Both the position numbers and the translations under genes were made by a program. Below are positions 26,534 to 39,788 of a stretch of DNA of 64,000 nt, in pieces. The notes below the pieces were generated by a model. The model had not been told where the DNA came from and made no database searches. It saw only the letters and a list, made by a program, of their open reading frames with translations. The stretch is taken from NCBI GenBank assembly GCA_013151235.1, contig JAADIO010000022.1:1-64000 (forward strand), given 5' to 3'. Numbering within the stretch: position 1 is the stretch's first letter; each line of letters begins with the position of its first letter. The stretch comes from Deltaproteobacteria bacterium. GTDB lineage: Bacteria; CG2-30-53-67.

Positions 26534-27835
26534 ATGCAAAATAATGAAACGTCCTTTTCTTCCCTCGATCTCCCGGAGCAGGTCCTCCAGGGAGTCGAGG
26601 CGGCCGGGTTTACCCATTGCACCCCGATTCAGGCCAAGGTTTTTCCCCTGGCGCTGGAAGGGAGGGATGTGGCCGCGAAGGCCCAGACGGGGACGGGCAA
26701 GACCGCTGCCTTCCTCATCACGATCCTGACCCGGCTCCTTCGGAGCAAGAATCAAAAACGGGCCGGTTCCTCGCCGCGGGCCTTCATCGTCGCCCCCACT
26801 CGGGAACTGGCCGTCCAGATTTATGAAGAAGCCAAACTGCTCGGGCAGGGGACCAGTTTTTCCATGCTGGCCGTTTACGGCGGCGTCGACTACCAGAAGC
26901 AGCGGGACCGGCTCAAACTCGGTGTCGACATTCTGGTGGGGACACCGGGCCGACTCATCGACTATTACAAACAACGGGTCTTCGACCTGAAGGGGGTGGA
27001 GATCGTTGTCGTTGACGAAGCCGACCGGATGTTTGACATGGGCTTCATCAAGGATCTCCGTTACATGATGCGTCGTCTCCCCCACTACACCAAACGGCAG
27101 TCAATGCTCTTTTCCGCCACCCTCTCCTACCGGGTGATGGAACTCGGCTACGAACACATGAACCTTCCCGTCCAACTCTCCGTTTCGGAAGAGAAAATCA
27201 CCGCCGATAAGGTGGACCAGGTCCTCTATCATACGGGGATGGAGGAAAAGCCCCCTCTCCTGCTGGGACTCCTGAAACGGGAAGGGGGGAAAAGGGTCCT
27301 CCTCTTTGTCAACACCAAAGTCGTGGCCGACCGGGTCACCCGGCTCCTGAACGCCAACGGGTACAAGACCCGGGCCATCACGGGGGACATCCCCCAGACC
27401 AAGCGGCAGAAAATCCTTGAATCATTCAAGGCGGGAACCCTGCCGATTCTCGTCGCCACCGATGTGGCGTCGAGGGGACTTCATATCGAGGGAGTCACCC
27501 ACGTTATTAACTATGACCTACCCCAGGACGCAGAGGACTATGTTCACCGGATCGGAAGAACGGCCCGTGCCGGCGCTTCGGGCAAGGCGATCAGCCTCGC
27601 CTGCGAACGGTATGTCTATTCATTGGAAGAGATTGAGGCCCTGATCGGGGGAAAAATCCCCACGCGAATGCCGGACGAAGAACTCCTGGTCAAGGAGTAT
27701 CAGGCCGCCCCGCCCCGGAAACATCGCAGACCCTCCCCCACAAAAAGAGGAGCGAAATCTTCATATTCCAAAGGACGGTCCCGACAGAAAAGAGGACAAC
27801 CGTCGAGGAGGCCGCACCAAGGCAGAAGCTCCTGA
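26534..27835 (+). CDS. DEAD-box RNA helicase (RhlB/RhlE-like)
   Basis: A 433-residue ATP-dependent RNA helicase with all core motifs: the Q motif ending TPIQ (about 30-33), AQTGTGKT (50-57), PTRELA, GTPGR, VDEAD (about 160), SAT, and in the second domain ATDVASRG and HRIGRTARAG. The tail from about residue 395 is Lys/Arg/Ser-rich and would bind RNA nonspecifically. Likely roles are mRNA turnover or ribosome assembly. Assignment to RhlB or RhlE cannot be settled here. Confidence 0.93.
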   Translation: MQNNETSFSSLDLPEQVLQGVEAAGFTHCTPIQAKVFPLALEGRDVAAKAQTGTGKTAAFLITILTRLLRSKNQKRAGSSPRAFIVAPTRELAVQIYEEAKLLGQGTSFSMLAVYGGVDYQKQRDRLKLGVDILVGTPGRLIDYYKQRVFDLKGVEIVVVDEADRMFDMGFIKDLRYMMRRLPHYTKRQSMLFSATLSYRVMELGYEHMNLPVQLSVSEEKITADKVDQVLYHTGMEEKPPLLLGLLKREGGKRVLLFVNTKVVADRVTRLLNANGYKTRAITGDIPQTKRQKILESFKAGTLPILVATDVASRGLHIEGVTHVINYDLPQDAEDYVHRIGRTARAGASGKAISLACERYVYSLEEIEALIGGKIPTRMPDEELLVKEYQAAPPRKHRRPSPTKRGAKSSYSKGRSRQKRGQPSRRPHQGRSS

Positions 27836-28001
27836 TCTCCCCAGGAACGTCAACCACTCTCTTTTCATAACAACATAACGAGTATTATCTTCCGCATATA
27901 TACGTCGTTACATCCTTCGGAAAAATTTCCTTCTTCTGTTGATCATTTGATACAATATTATGAGAGGAACGTTTCGATCCATTTCAGAAGGGAGTAAAAG
28001 A

Positions 28002-28205
28002 ATGAAAGGTTTTTTTTTGGTAATGATGACAATCAGTCTTCTGATCGTCTGCCTGTTAGTGGTGAAAGACCTTTCCAGACAGGAGACGCAGGATGGAGGG
28101 AAAACACGAATCACTGCGATCGACCGTGCCGAAGAAGCGGCAAGCACAGTAAATCAAAGGACGGATGAAATAAACAAAAAACTGCAACAGGCCCTGGAAG
28201 AATAG
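28002..28205 (+). CDS. Small single-pass membrane protein
   Basis: A 67-residue protein whose start I set at 28002, where GGGAG lies eight bases upstream. One N-terminal membrane segment (FFLVMMTISLLIVCLLVV, about 4-21) is followed by a charged region with coiled-coil character rich in Glu, Gln and Lys. An upstream in-frame ATG (27960) lacks a ribosome-binding site. It converges with atpC, with only 21 bases between the stops. Function unknown. Confidence 0.6.
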   Translation: MKGFFLVMMTISLLIVCLLVVKDLSRQETQDGGKTRITAIDRAEEAASTVNQRTDEINKKLQQALEE

Positions 28206-28226
28206 CCGGAAAGCCAAGAGCCTGCC

Positions 28227-28646
28227 TTACCGGTTTGCAGTCATGCGGGAGACCTTCTCCCGGGTCAGCGCCCGTTTCAACCGAAGCTCGGCTCTTTGAA
28301 AACGGCTTTCGTCTTCCTCCCGCATTTCCCGGAGGCTCTTTTCCGCCCGCTCTTGCGAGGCATGGGCTCGAGCGACATCAATCTCGTCGGAACGCTCCGC
28401 CGTCTCGGCTAAGACAATAACATGGTCCTCATGGACTTCGATGAACCCTCCGCTCACAGCGTAATAGATCTCGCTTCCCTCCCGCCGGGTCGAAATGATC
28501 CCGATCTGCAGGGTACTGAGAAAGGGGACATGACCGGGAAGGACCCCGAACTCTCCCACGGAACCGGGAAGGGTCACTTCATCCACTTCCTCCGAGAAGG
28601 CAAGCCGTTCCGGAGTCACGATTTCAAAGAGAAGTTTGCCTGCCAT
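28227..28646 (-). CDS. atpC: ATP synthase F1 subunit epsilon
   Basis: A 139-residue epsilon subunit. The N-terminal beta-sandwich starts KLLFEIVTPERLAF and includes GSVGEFGVLPGHVPFLSTL; the C-terminal helical hairpin (about 90-139) is the part that can brake rotation. The ATG at 28646 is chosen from family alignment; the frame stays open through a repeat tract upstream. It is the last gene of the operon, 175 bases after atpD, and this gap is filled by a repeat. Confidence 0.95.
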   Translation of the reverse strand: MAGKLLFEIVTPERLAFSEEVDEVTLPGSVGEFGVLPGHVPFLSTLQIGIISTRREGSEIYYAVSGGFIEVHEDHVIVLAETAERSDEIDVARAHASQERAEKSLREMREEDESRFQRAELRLKRALTREKVSRMTANR

Positions 28647-28729
28647 AGTATAATCCTGTTCCCCTTTTATTCTGCCGTCGAGGTAGGAGCACTTTCCATC
28701 ATCTTCGTATGATGTTGCTCTGTGTCTCA

Positions 28730-28815
28730 GGCTTTCCCCGTGCTTCCCCGTGGTTAATTGCTTTTGATTTTGCGTTGTGCCTCTGCCCCTTTGTGCCTTT
28801 GTATCTCTGTGCCTG
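28730..28815. repeat. Purine-tract intergenic repeat between atpD and atpC
   Basis: On the complement this reads as 'ggcacagagatacaaaggcacaaaggggcagaggcac' type units, then 'aaccacggggaagcacgggg'. It is the same family as 13980-14095, including the flanking 'ttaattgcttttgat'. It lies inside the atp operon, partly overlapping the end of atpD. Confidence 0.6.
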
Positions 28816-28821
28816 ATCCGC

Positions 28822-31130
<2,309 letters not shown>

Positions 31131-31150
31131 GCGTTATCCTGTCTAAAAGT

Positions 31151-32662
<1,512 letters not shown>

Positions 32663-33202
32663 CTACCCCTTTACAAGTTGTTCCTTTAACTTGATCATCG
32701 AAGACTTGATACTTCCGTCATAGACTACGCTTCCGATCCGGGTCACGGCCCCGCCGATCAATGCCGGGTCTTCTTTCACTTTCAGATAGATACGTTTCCC
32801 GGAAAGGGCCTCCAGTTTCGCCTGCAGGTTTTTCTTATCCTCTTCCTTCAAGGGCAAGGCCGTCGTAACTTCCGCCTTGGCCCGGTTGTGAATCTCATCG
32901 GCAAAACGGACATATTCCCGGTAGATCTCCCTGATTATGGGAAATCGGTCTTTCCCGATCAGAAGGCGCAAAAACCGCTTGAGAAGACCGCTGACCCGGA
33001 TCTCGTCAACCACCATGTCAAGAAGCTTTCCTTTGTCTTCATTATTAAAGACCGGATTGAAAAAGAAGTTCTTCAACTTTCGATTTTCGACAACCGTCTT
33101 GACGATTGTACCGAATTCTTTTTCCACCTGATCGGCTATCCCTTCCTGCGTGGCAAGATCGATCAGTGCCTTGGCATACCTTCTGGAAACGACGCTGCTC
33201 AC
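32663..33202 (-). CDS. atpH: ATP synthase F1 subunit delta
   Basis: A 179-residue delta (OSCP) subunit linking the top of F1 to the b stator. The N-terminal RRYAKALIDLA and the C-terminal DPALIGGAVTRIGSVVYDGS are the family signatures. It lies between atpF (nine bases) and atpA (three bases). Confidence 0.96.
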   Translation of the reverse strand: MSSVVSRRYAKALIDLATQEGIADQVEKEFGTIVKTVVENRKLKNFFFNPVFNNEDKGKLLDMVVDEIRVSGLLKRFLRLLIGKDRFPIIREIYREYVRFADEIHNRAKAEVTTALPLKEEDKKNLQAKLEALSGKRIYLKVKEDPALIGGAVTRIGSVVYDGSIKSSMIKLKEQLVKG

Positions 33203-33211
33203 AAAGGTCTC

Positions 33212-33814
33212 CTATTTCAGCCCGGCGATATATTCATCCATGAACCGCCGATGGTCCCCGGGGGTCAGTTCCTGAACCAGTTTCTCTTCGGAGAGCTTCA
33301 GGGCCAGTTCGACGGCTTCCCGTTTTAAGGTCTCGCGGGCCTTCTTCATCTCCTGTTCAATCGACTCCTTCGCTTTCTCCTCCATCCGTTTTGCCTTCTC
33401 ATGGGCCTCGGCGATCAAACGCTCCTTCAGCTTTTCCGCATTCTCTATCGCCTTCTTCCGGATATCGGCAAACTCTTCGTCCCGGTTGGCAAGGCGATCG
33501 GAAAGCTCCCGATACTTCGCTTCAGCCTCTTCCTTGCTCTTCTTCGCCTCTTCCAGGCTTTTCAGGATCGCCTCCCGCCGACCGGCAAAGAAGTCCCGCA
33601 TCGGCTGGGCAAGAAACTTGTAAAGCAGAATTGCGAGGACGGCAAAATTGACCACCCGCCAGAACATTTCCATAGAGAGAATAGGAACTACCTTTTCCGC
33701 CCCCCCTTCGCCGGCAGCCCATAGAACGGACGCGGTCCCGACCATCATCAGACCTGCGATCAGGATTTTTGCTGCAACACGCATCTTCGGCATCTTCATC
33801 CAACGGCAAATCAT
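33212..33814 (-). CDS. atpF: ATP synthase F0 subunit b
   Basis: A 200-residue b subunit. It has an N-terminal signal-like segment (about 12-34, ending LWAAGEGG), then the membrane helix (about 50-68), then a long charged coiled coil (about 75-165) of the stator stalk. A cleavable leader before the b-subunit anchor occurs in several Desulfobacterota. The start overlaps the end of the b' gene by four bases. Confidence 0.93.
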   Translation of the reverse strand: MICRWMKMPKMRVAAKILIAGLMMVGTASVLWAAGEGGAEKVVPILSMEMFWRVVNFAVLAILLYKFLAQPMRDFFAGRREAILKSLEEAKKSKEEAEAKYRELSDRLANRDEEFADIRKKAIENAEKLKERLIAEAHEKAKRMEEKAKESIEQEMKKARETLKREAVELALKLSEEKLVQELTPGDHRRFMDEYIAGLK

Positions 33815-34242
33815 GAGAGGGTCCTTCCCAATATCTTCGAAGAAATTTCCAGAGAGAGAGTCTTCACGGATTTTTCCAATTCAATTTTTGCAGCATCAAC
33901 GCTCTTCTCCAGTTCCCCCATCCCCCGATCAATGATCTTTCCCACCTCCTTCTGCGCGGCGGAAAGGATTTCCTTCTCCCCGGCAAGAGCGGCGTCATAT
34001 GCCTCGTTGAAGGCAACCTTGGCATCCCGCTTCGCCTCCTGAAGGGCACGGGCATATTCTTCGTTCAGCTTTTCCATATTTCGTACGGCACCGGCTGCAT
34101 CACCGGCCGCACCCTCAATGATACCCTTCCGGTCGTCCAGGACCTTCAGTATGGGTCGATAAAGAAGAGAATTCAGGATCGCCATCAGGATCAGGATCAG
34201 GATAACGGCAGGAACAATCACATGAAGATTCAGTTCAATCAC
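33811..34242 (-). CDS. atpF': ATP synthase F0 subunit b' (b-type)
   Basis: A 143-residue second b-type stator subunit. One membrane helix (about 6-25, VIVPAVILILILMAIL) is followed by the conserved YRPILKVLDDRKGIIEG and a coiled coil. It begins with GTG and is first in the operon atpF'-F-H-A-G-D-C. Having two different b subunits points to a heterodimeric stalk, as in many bacteria with split ATP synthase operons. atpB and atpE (subunits a and c) are not here. Confidence 0.92.
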   Translation of the reverse strand: MIELNLHVIVPAVILILILMAILNSLLYRPILKVLDDRKGIIEGAAGDAAGAVRNMEKLNEEYARALQEAKRDAKVAFNEAYDAALAGEKEILSAAQKEVGKIIDRGMGELEKSVDAAKIELEKSVKTLSLEISSKILGRTLS

Positions 34243-34509
34243 GTTCGATTCCTTTGTTCAGGATGATCTTCTGGGTTTGCATGATCGCCCGGTAACGCTG
34301 GTAAGGGGCCAAACTGAAAAAAGCTTTGGGACATTAGCATATTCTAAAATGGATTGTCAAGGGCATTTAACGAAAAAAACAATACCGCTGATTTGGCAAG
34401 CTAAACAACACGGAAACAATAAATTTCATCTTTCGTTTTTCGCAACCTTTACCTTTCTGAAGTTACTAACTCAGACGACAGATGCGTTTTTTGCTGAACC
34501 GTTCTTCTT
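34243..34509. other. AT-rich intergenic region upstream of the atp operon
   Basis: Apart from the atp promoter at 34333-34360 I see no gene here. Open frames in this stretch have no protein-like composition. The rightmost part may include eroded upstream sequence of the cNMP-binding pseudogene. Confidence 0.5.
34333..34360 (-). promoter_or_regulatory. Sigma-70 promoter of the atp operon
   Basis: On the complement a consensus TTGACA (34360-34355) is followed after 16 bases by GCTAAT (34338-34333). The predicted transcript starts near 34326 and gives a leader of about 85 bases before atpF'. Confidence 0.5.
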
Positions 34510-34707
34510 GACAGGGAAGGAAATCGGTAGCTTGACGGAATCGCGCCCTTTTCGGAGGGTACGGAATTAATCATCCTCAAGAAAAAAGCCCTCGATACGA
34601 TCGTCCGGAAATACCCCGAAATCGGCATCAAAATTATCCGGAAAATCAGCCGCGTGGTCTCGATCCGGGCACGAACCTCCGGAGACCGTCTTACAAAAAT
34701 ATTTTAA
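34510..34707 (+). pseudogene. Remnant of a cyclic-nucleotide-binding domain gene
   Basis: In one frame the sequence reads GKEIGSLTESRPFRRV, which matches the phosphate-binding cassette of CAP_ED domains. In another frame it continues GTELIILKKKALDTIVRKYP and then EIGIKIIRKISRVVSIRART, ending RLTKIF and a stop at 34705-34707. This aligns with the C-terminal helices of the intact protein at 9806-10279 (VILSNRNFEKLLSKHPMLGL). The frame change and the missing N-terminal half show a decayed gene, probably from a paralogue rather than a recent copy. Confidence 0.7.
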
Positions 34708-34819
34708 GTTTCAAGATGTTCGGAAAAAGCAAAAAAAAGTTGACAGCGCAATCCGAATTTGATAAAAAACCATTCATATATTAGAATTTGTGAAAATTTG
34801 TTTGTCCTCATCCGTTACT

Positions 34820-34825
34820 TATAAT
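34820..34825 (+). promoter_or_regulatory. Candidate -10 box of the dsrJ-like gene
   Basis: A perfect TATAAT lies 53 bases before the start codon, with only a weak -35 (TTGTTT, 16 bases upstream). A TTGACA at 34740-34745 further upstream has a poor -10. The gene has its own AAGGAG ribosome-binding site. Confidence 0.35.
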
Positions 34826-34878
34826 CAAACCGGTTCGTTACGTCAAAGATATTCGAGCAGGCAGTAAGGAGAAAAGAT

Positions 34879-35268
34879 ATGTACGATTCGGGTAAGGTTC
34901 TCTTGGGAATTATTATCTTTCTGGTCATGGTAACTTTTCCGCTTTACTACAACATCGGAAGAGCCGATATCAAACCGGAGCCCGACCTGAACACCCTCGC
35001 CATACGGAAAATGGCGGTCAAACAGTGCATCGAAAAAACCCCGTACATGCGATCCAACCATATGAAGCTTCTGAAAGGTTGGATGGATGGCTTTCTCAAG
35101 GACGGAACCATGGAGTACAAGGCCGGTAACGGCAAAACATACGAAACCTCTTTCGACACCTGCATGGAATGTCATGCAAGCCGGAAAAAGTTCTGTGACA
35201 CCTGCCACAGCTATGCCGGGGTACAGCCATACTGCTGGAAATGCCATTCCCTGGATGACGAGGGGTGA
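34879..35268 (+). CDS. dsrJ: DsrJ-like triheme c-type cytochrome (orphan)
   Basis: A 129-residue membrane-anchored cytochrome. An uncleaved N-terminal helix (about 7-25) leads to a periplasmic domain with three haem motifs: CMECH (95-99), CDTCH (106-110) and CWKCH (119-123). The region around Cys50 (KQCIEKTPYMRSNHMKLL) is conserved in DsrJ, where a Cys serves as an unusual haem ligand. DsrJ is a subunit of the DsrMKJOP complex, which links membrane quinones to dissimilatory sulfite reduction. Here no dsrM, K, O or P is adjacent: a cNMP pseudogene precedes it and purD follows. It is either relocated, a remnant, or used with other partners. Confidence 0.82.
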   Translation: MYDSGKVLLGIIIFLVMVTFPLYYNIGRADIKPEPDLNTLAIRKMAVKQCIEKTPYMRSNHMKLLKGWMDGFLKDGTMEYKAGNGKTYETSFDTCMECHASRKKFCDTCHSYAGVQPYCWKCHSLDDEG

Positions 35269-35399
35269 ACCGGGTTATCCTTTCACTCTTTCGGCAGTTC
35301 CGGCTGACGACTTCACATCAATTCTTCGAATCCGTTCGGGGGTGTCGTAGTGAATCGGCATTCACGTAATAACGATCGTCGCCCCGGATCGAAACCCGG

Positions 35400-35428
35400 T
35401 TGACAATCCTTTCCTGATTCAATAGAAT
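35400..35428 (+). promoter_or_regulatory. Sigma-70 promoter of purD-purE-tolC
   Basis: TTGACA (35400-35405), a 17-base spacer and TAGAAT (35423-35428) make a near-consensus promoter. Transcription should start near 35435, leaving a leader of about 108 bases. That leader holds a 31-codon frame (35451-35546) whose TGA overlaps the purD ATG. Confidence 0.7.
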
Positions 35429-35542
35429 CAATTCCGTCTCGTAAACCGTTATGAAAATCCGTGTAGACGGCAGACCGGCTGGTTGGATGGAAAAGATTCT
35501 CCCGCACTTCAATACAAAGACAAGAATCCGAAAGATAAATAT

Positions 35543-36820
35543 ATGAAAATTCTGGTGACCGGTTCAGGCGGCAGGGAACATGCTCTGGTCTGGAAAATCG
35601 CTCAGAGCCCGAAGGTTGAGAAGATCTACTGTGCGCCGGGGAACGGCGGGATCGAGGCTCTGGCGGAATGCGTTCCGATCGGGGCGGAAGAGATTGATCA
35701 ACTCCTCGCTTTCGCCCGGAAAAAGGAAATCGATCTGACCGTAACCGGCCCGGAAGCACCGCTCACTCACGGGATCGTCAATCGCTTTGAGGAGGCCGGG
35801 CTTCCCATCTTCGGCCCCCGGAAAGAGGCGGCGATCCTGGAAGGAAGCAAAAAGTTCACGAAGGACTTCCTGAAACGTCATCACATCCCGACGGCGGCCT
35901 ACGCATGTTTTCAGGATGCACAAGCCGCCATCGACTACATTCATCAACAGGGCATCCCGATCGTGGTCAAGGCAGACGGCCTGGCCGCAGGCAAGGGGGT
36001 CTTCGTCGCGCAGAACGAAGAGGAGGCAATCGCCGCCGTCCGGACGGTGATGGAAGACAAAAAATTCGGCGATGCCGGAGAAACCCTCGTGGTGGAGGAG
36101 TGTCTCGTCGGGGAGGAGGCCTCTTTCATGGTCTTCTCCGACGGGAAGACGGTCGTCCCCATGGTCTCTTCCCAGGACCACAAACAGATCTTTGACGGAG
36201 ATACCGGACCGAACACGGGTGGTATGGGCGCCTATTCCCCGGCACCGGTGATCCAGGGCCGGACCTCGGAGATCATGGAAAACATCATGATCCCCACGAT
36301 CCGGGGAATGGAAGAAGAAGGTCGTCCCTTCCGGGGTGTCCTTTACGCGGGCCTGATGATGACCGATACCGGCCCCCAGGTCCTGGAATTTAACGTTCGC
36401 TTCGGAGATCCCGAGGCACAACCGATCCTCTTTCGCCTGAAGACGGACCTGATCGAGATCATGGAAGCAATCGGGAAAAAACGGCTCCATGAATGCCGGA
36501 TCGAGTGGAGCAACGATTCCACCGCATGTGTTGTCCTGGCCTCGGACGGCTATCCCGGCACCTACGAAAAGGGAAAGGTGATTACCGGCCTGTCCGATCT
36601 TCCGGACTCCTCCGACCTTTTTGTCTTCCATGCCGGGACCGAAAGAGCGGGAGAACGGATTCTGACCGCAGGCGGCCGGGTTCTCAGCGTAACAGCCTCG
36701 GGGCAGGACCTCCCTGCGGCGCTGGGCCGTGCCTACGACACCGTCCACCGAATTGATTTTCCAGGGAAATATTTCCGTACCGACATCGGCCGGAAAGGAC
36801 TGGACCGGCAAACCGATTGA
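35543..36820 (+). CDS. purD: Phosphoribosylamine-glycine ligase
   Basis: A 425-residue ATP-grasp enzyme making glycinamide ribonucleotide in purine synthesis. I start at 35543 ([19 protein letters not shown]), the standard N-terminus; the frame is open 20 codons further back. Motifs include [10 protein letters not shown], the ATP-grasp lid [14 protein letters not shown] (about 139-152), [14 protein letters not shown] (about 228), and [13 protein letters not shown] (about 285). The ribosome-binding site is weak (GAAAGA). purE follows after 10 bases. Confidence 0.97.
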   Translation: MKILVTGSGGREHALVWKIAQSPKVEKIYCAPGNGGIEALAECVPIGAEEIDQLLAFARKKEIDLTVTGPEAPLTHGIVNRFEEAGLPIFGPRKEAAILEGSKKFTKDFLKRHHIPTAAYACFQDAQAAIDYIHQQGIPIVVKADGLAAGKGVFVAQNEEEAIAAVRTVMEDKKFGDAGETLVVEECLVGEEASFMVFSDGKTVVPMVSSQDHKQIFDGDTGPNTGGMGAYSPAPVIQGRTSEIMENIMIPTIRGMEEEGRPFRGVLYAGLMMTDTGPQVLEFNVRFGDPEAQPILFRLKTDLIEIMEAIGKKRLHECRIEWSNDSTACVVLASDGYPGTYEKGKVITGLSDLPDSSDLFVFHAGTERAGERILTAGGRVLSVTASGQDLPAALGRAYDTVHRIDFPGKYFRTDIGRKGLDRQTD

Positions 36821-36830
36821 AAGGAAACTA

Positions 36831-37331
36831 ATGACCCAGCCACTGGTCGCCATTGTCATGGGGAGTGATTCGGACCTCCCGGTTGTGAAAGAAACCATCT
36901 CCATCCTGAAGGCCTTTGAGGTTCCCTGCGAGGTGCGGGTCATTTCCGCCCACCGCACACCGGATCTTGCCACCGATTTTGCCGGGAAGGCCGCCGGTCG
37001 GGGAATTCAGGTCATTATCGCAGCAGCCGGCGGTGCGGCCCATCTTGCCGGAGTCCTGGCGGCAGGCACTCTGCTTCCCGTGATCGGCGTCCCTATCCCC
37101 TCCTCTTCCCTGCAAGGGCTGGATGCCCTGCTTTCCACGGTCCAGATGCCGGGCGGAGTCCCGGTGGCTACCATGGGAATCGGGAACGGCGGGGCAAAGA
37201 ACGCCGGTCTGCTGGCCATTCGTATTCTTGCCCTGGAAAACGGAGATCTACGCGAAGCATTGAAGGAATACCGGGCGACACAGCATAAAAAGGTGGAAGA
37301 AGCCGACCAACGTGTAAGGGACCTGGGATGA
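36831..37331 (+). CDS. purE: N5-carboxyaminoimidazole ribonucleotide mutase (class I PurE)
   Basis: A 166-residue class I PurE, moving the carboxylate of N5-CAIR to CAIR. The phosphate-binding MGSDSDLPV (about 10-18) and the catalytic His of VISAHRTPD (about 41-49) are present, as are GAAHLAGV and [20 protein letters not shown] precedes the ATG. No purK is adjacent, so either purK lies elsewhere or the bicarbonate step uses another route. Confidence 0.96.
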   Translation: MTQPLVAIVMGSDSDLPVVKETISILKAFEVPCEVRVISAHRTPDLATDFAGKAAGRGIQVIIAAAGGAAHLAGVLAAGTLLPVIGVPIPSSSLQGLDALLSTVQMPGGVPVATMGIGNGGAKNAGLLAIRILALENGDLREALKEYRATQHKKVEEADQRVRDLG

Positions 37332-38947
37332 AGGGCGGACTGCTGCTCTCTTTTCTTTTCCTGCTCCTCTTTCCGGTTACCGCCTCCGGCGCAGATGCGG
37401 TGGTTTCAGGAGAGGAGGCGCTCCTTTCCCCGGATCGTATCCAACAACTCCTGAAACAGAATGAAGTTCCCCTCTCCCTGCAGGCCTGTCTGCAACTTGC
37501 CCTGAAGAACAACCTGGAAATCGCCATTGAACGCATTAACCCGGCCATGAGCCGGCAACGGGTCGAGCAGGCAAAATCAGACTTTGATCCGGTTGTTTCT
37601 CTGACTTTATCGAAGGACCGATCCGTCCGGCAGGTCGGCTCCGCCCTGGCCCTTCCTTCTCAAAATGAACGGGAAGATCTCAAAATGGATGCCGGGATTT
37701 CCGGGAAGTGGGTCACCGGAACGGAAACGGAACTGCATTTTACCAGTAACCGCAACATAACCAACTCCATCTTTGCCGGCCTTAACCCCTCCTACTCCTC
37801 GGAATTGATCCTCTCCCTGACGCAGCCGCTGCTGAAGGACTTCGGGATCTCCGCCAACACAACCGCTCTCCGGATCGCCTCGAACAATGAGACGATCTCC
37901 CAATACCGGTTCGCCGATCAGGTCATGCGGATTCTTTACAATGTGGAATCGGCCTATTGGGAACTGGTCTATGCAAAAGATGCCCTGCAGGTCGCTGAGA
38001 AATCGTTGAAACGATCGGAAGATTTCCTGAAATTAACGGAAGGGAAGGTGAACGTCGGGCTGCTCCCCAAGGTGGAGGTCCTGTATGCCGAAGCGGAACA
38101 AGCCGCCCGGAAGGAGGGAGTCATCTCCGCCCGGGACAGACTGCAGGATGACGAGGATCTGCTCCGCAGACTTCTGAACCTTTCAGACATGGAAAACTAC
38201 TGGGAAATTCATCTGGTGCCCACCGATTCGCCCCGGATCGAACCGGTCAAATCCAATCTGACGAGAGAACTGCAGGAGGGTCTGAAACACCGTCCGGACC
38301 TGAATCAGGCCCGGATGGACCTGGAGAACCGGAAGATCCGGTTTCGCTATACCCGGAATCAACTCCTCCCCAGAGTTGACCTGATCGGCTCCCTCGGTCT
38401 CAGCGGGCTGGCCGGCAAAGCACTGCCGCAGCAGGATTTTCAGGACCCGACAAAGACCGTCCTCAGCCCCTTCAACGGCAACTACAACGATTCTCTGAAA
38501 GAATTGGAAAGCGGCGGCAACTACTCTTACTCCCTCGGGATTCAGGTCACCTACCCCCTGGGAAACCGGGAGGCCAAAAGCAAAATGGTCCTGGCCCGGT
38601 TGAAAAAACGGCAGGCCCTTTTCGGCCTCAGGGATCTGGAAAACCGGGTGATACAGGAGATACGGGAGGCCTACCGGCAGATCCGGACAAACCGGAAAAG
38701 GATCGCCGCAACGGAAGCGGCACGGAAGCTCGCCGGGGAACGGCTCAAAAGCGAAACCCGCCGCTTCAAATTAGGGATGGCCACCAGTCATGATGTTCTG
38801 GAAGATCAGGAGAAATTCGCCCTCGCCCAACGCAATGAACTCCAGGCTCGAATCGATTACCGAACCTCCCGTGTCAACCTCGAACGGGTCAAGGGAACGC
38901 TGCTTGCGTACAAGGGGATCATCCTGGAGCCGGGCGGCTCACGATGA
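37328..38947 (+). CDS. TolC-family outer-membrane efflux protein
   Basis: A 539-residue outer-membrane factor. The signal peptide covers about residues 1-21. Two repeats of the TolC fold follow, each with a long helical hairpin: one around [20 protein letters not shown] and the [14 protein letters not shown] segment, the other from about 330 ([22 protein letters not shown]). The ATG overlaps the purE stop by four bases. It converges with the glycosyltransferase gene and overlaps its end by nine bases. No inner-membrane pump or adaptor is adjacent. Confidence 0.9.
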   Translation: MKGGLLLSFLFLLLFPVTASGADAVVSGEEALLSPDRIQQLLKQNEVPLSLQACLQLALKNNLEIAIERINPAMSRQRVEQAKSDFDPVVSLTLSKDRSVRQVGSALALPSQNEREDLKMDAGISGKWVTGTETELHFTSNRNITNSIFAGLNPSYSSELILSLTQPLLKDFGISANTTALRIASNNETISQYRFADQVMRILYNVESAYWELVYAKDALQVAEKSLKRSEDFLKLTEGKVNVGLLPKVEVLYAEAEQAARKEGVISARDRLQDDEDLLRRLLNLSDMENYWEIHLVPTDSPRIEPVKSNLTRELQEGLKHRPDLNQARMDLENRKIRFRYTRNQLLPRVDLIGSLGLSGLAGKALPQQDFQDPTKTVLSPFNGNYNDSLKELESGGNYSYSLGIQVTYPLGNREAKSKMVLARLKKRQALFGLRDLENRVIQEIREAYRQIRTNRKRIAATEAARKLAGERLKSETRRFKLGMATSHDVLEDQEKFALAQRNELQARIDYRTSRVNLERVKGTLLAYKGIILEPGGSR

Positions 38948-39700
38948 CAGACGTCTTCCTTCCCGGTTGAAGAGTGCGTTTCGCAGAAGGCCGATACGGT
39001 GGAGACGAAACAGGATCCCGGTCTTCAGGACGCCCAGACCATAGGTGACGCTCCGGGAGAAATTGATCGATGAGGCCTCTTCAAAATATTTTGTGGGACA
39101 GGTAATCTCGGCAATCGAATAGCCGAAATAGATGATCTGGGCCAGCATCTGATTATCGAAAACAAAATCGTCGGAATTCTCCGCCAGGGGAAGGGTCTCC
39201 AAAACCTCACGGGAGAAGGCCCGGTAGCCGGTATGATATTCCGAGAGCTTGTGGGAGACCAGGAGATTCTCTACCGCCGTCAGGAAACGGTTGCTCATGT
39301 ATTTGTAGAGCGGCATCCCCCCCCGGAGCGCACCAACGCCCAGGATGCGTGATCCCAGGACGACATCATAAAGCCCCTCGGCAATCAGGGAAGACATGGC
39401 CGTGATCAGCTTGGGGGTATACTGGTAATCGGGATGAAGCATTACCACGATATCCGCACCCAACTTCAGCGCCTCGGTGTAGCAGGTCTTCTGGTTTCCC
39501 CCGTAACCGAGGTTCGCGTGATGCTGAAAGGTCCGGATCCCCAGACGCTTCGCCACCTCCAGGGTCCGGTCCGAACTCTTGTCGTCCACCAGGAGGACTT
39601 CATCCACAATATCGTGGGGGATCTCATCATAGGTCGCCTCCAATGTCTTTTCAGCGTTATAGGCCGGCAGGACCACGACAATTTTTTTATGATTCAGCAA
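38939..39700 (-). CDS. Glycosyltransferase family 2 (DPM1/polyprenyl-phosphate type)
   Basis: A 253-residue GT-A enzyme. [20 protein letters not shown] (about 9-28) and the DDKSSDRT segment (about 40) form the nucleotide-sugar site, and [10 protein letters not shown] (about 86-95) holds the metal-binding DxD-like motif. There is no C-terminal membrane domain. It probably transfers a sugar to a lipid carrier or a glycan. Upstream is the second copy of the palindromic mobile element. Confidence 0.88.
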   Translation of the reverse strand: MLNHKKIVVVLPAYNAEKTLEATYDEIPHDIVDEVLLVDDKSSDRTLEVAKRLGIRTFQHHANLGYGGNQKTCYTEALKLGADIVVMLHPDYQYTPKLITAMSSLIAEGLYDVVLGSRILGVGALRGGMPLYKYMSNRFLTAVENLLVSHKLSEYHTGYRAFSREVLETLPLAENSDDFVFDNQMLAQIIYFGYSIAEITCPTKYFEEASSINFSRSVTYGLGVLKTGILFRLHRIGLLRNALFNREGRRLSS

Positions 39701-39788
39701 GGTCGCCTCCTTTCAGTGATTGATACACAAAAACTAAGTGGTCGCGTTCATGGCTGTACTTCATGGTTGTGTTCCTTGATTCAAGATT

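Noticed and set aside
35318-35512. 64-codon minus-strand frame between dsrJ and purD
   Set aside because: It lies across the purD promoter and leader, has no ribosome-binding site and no recognisable domain.
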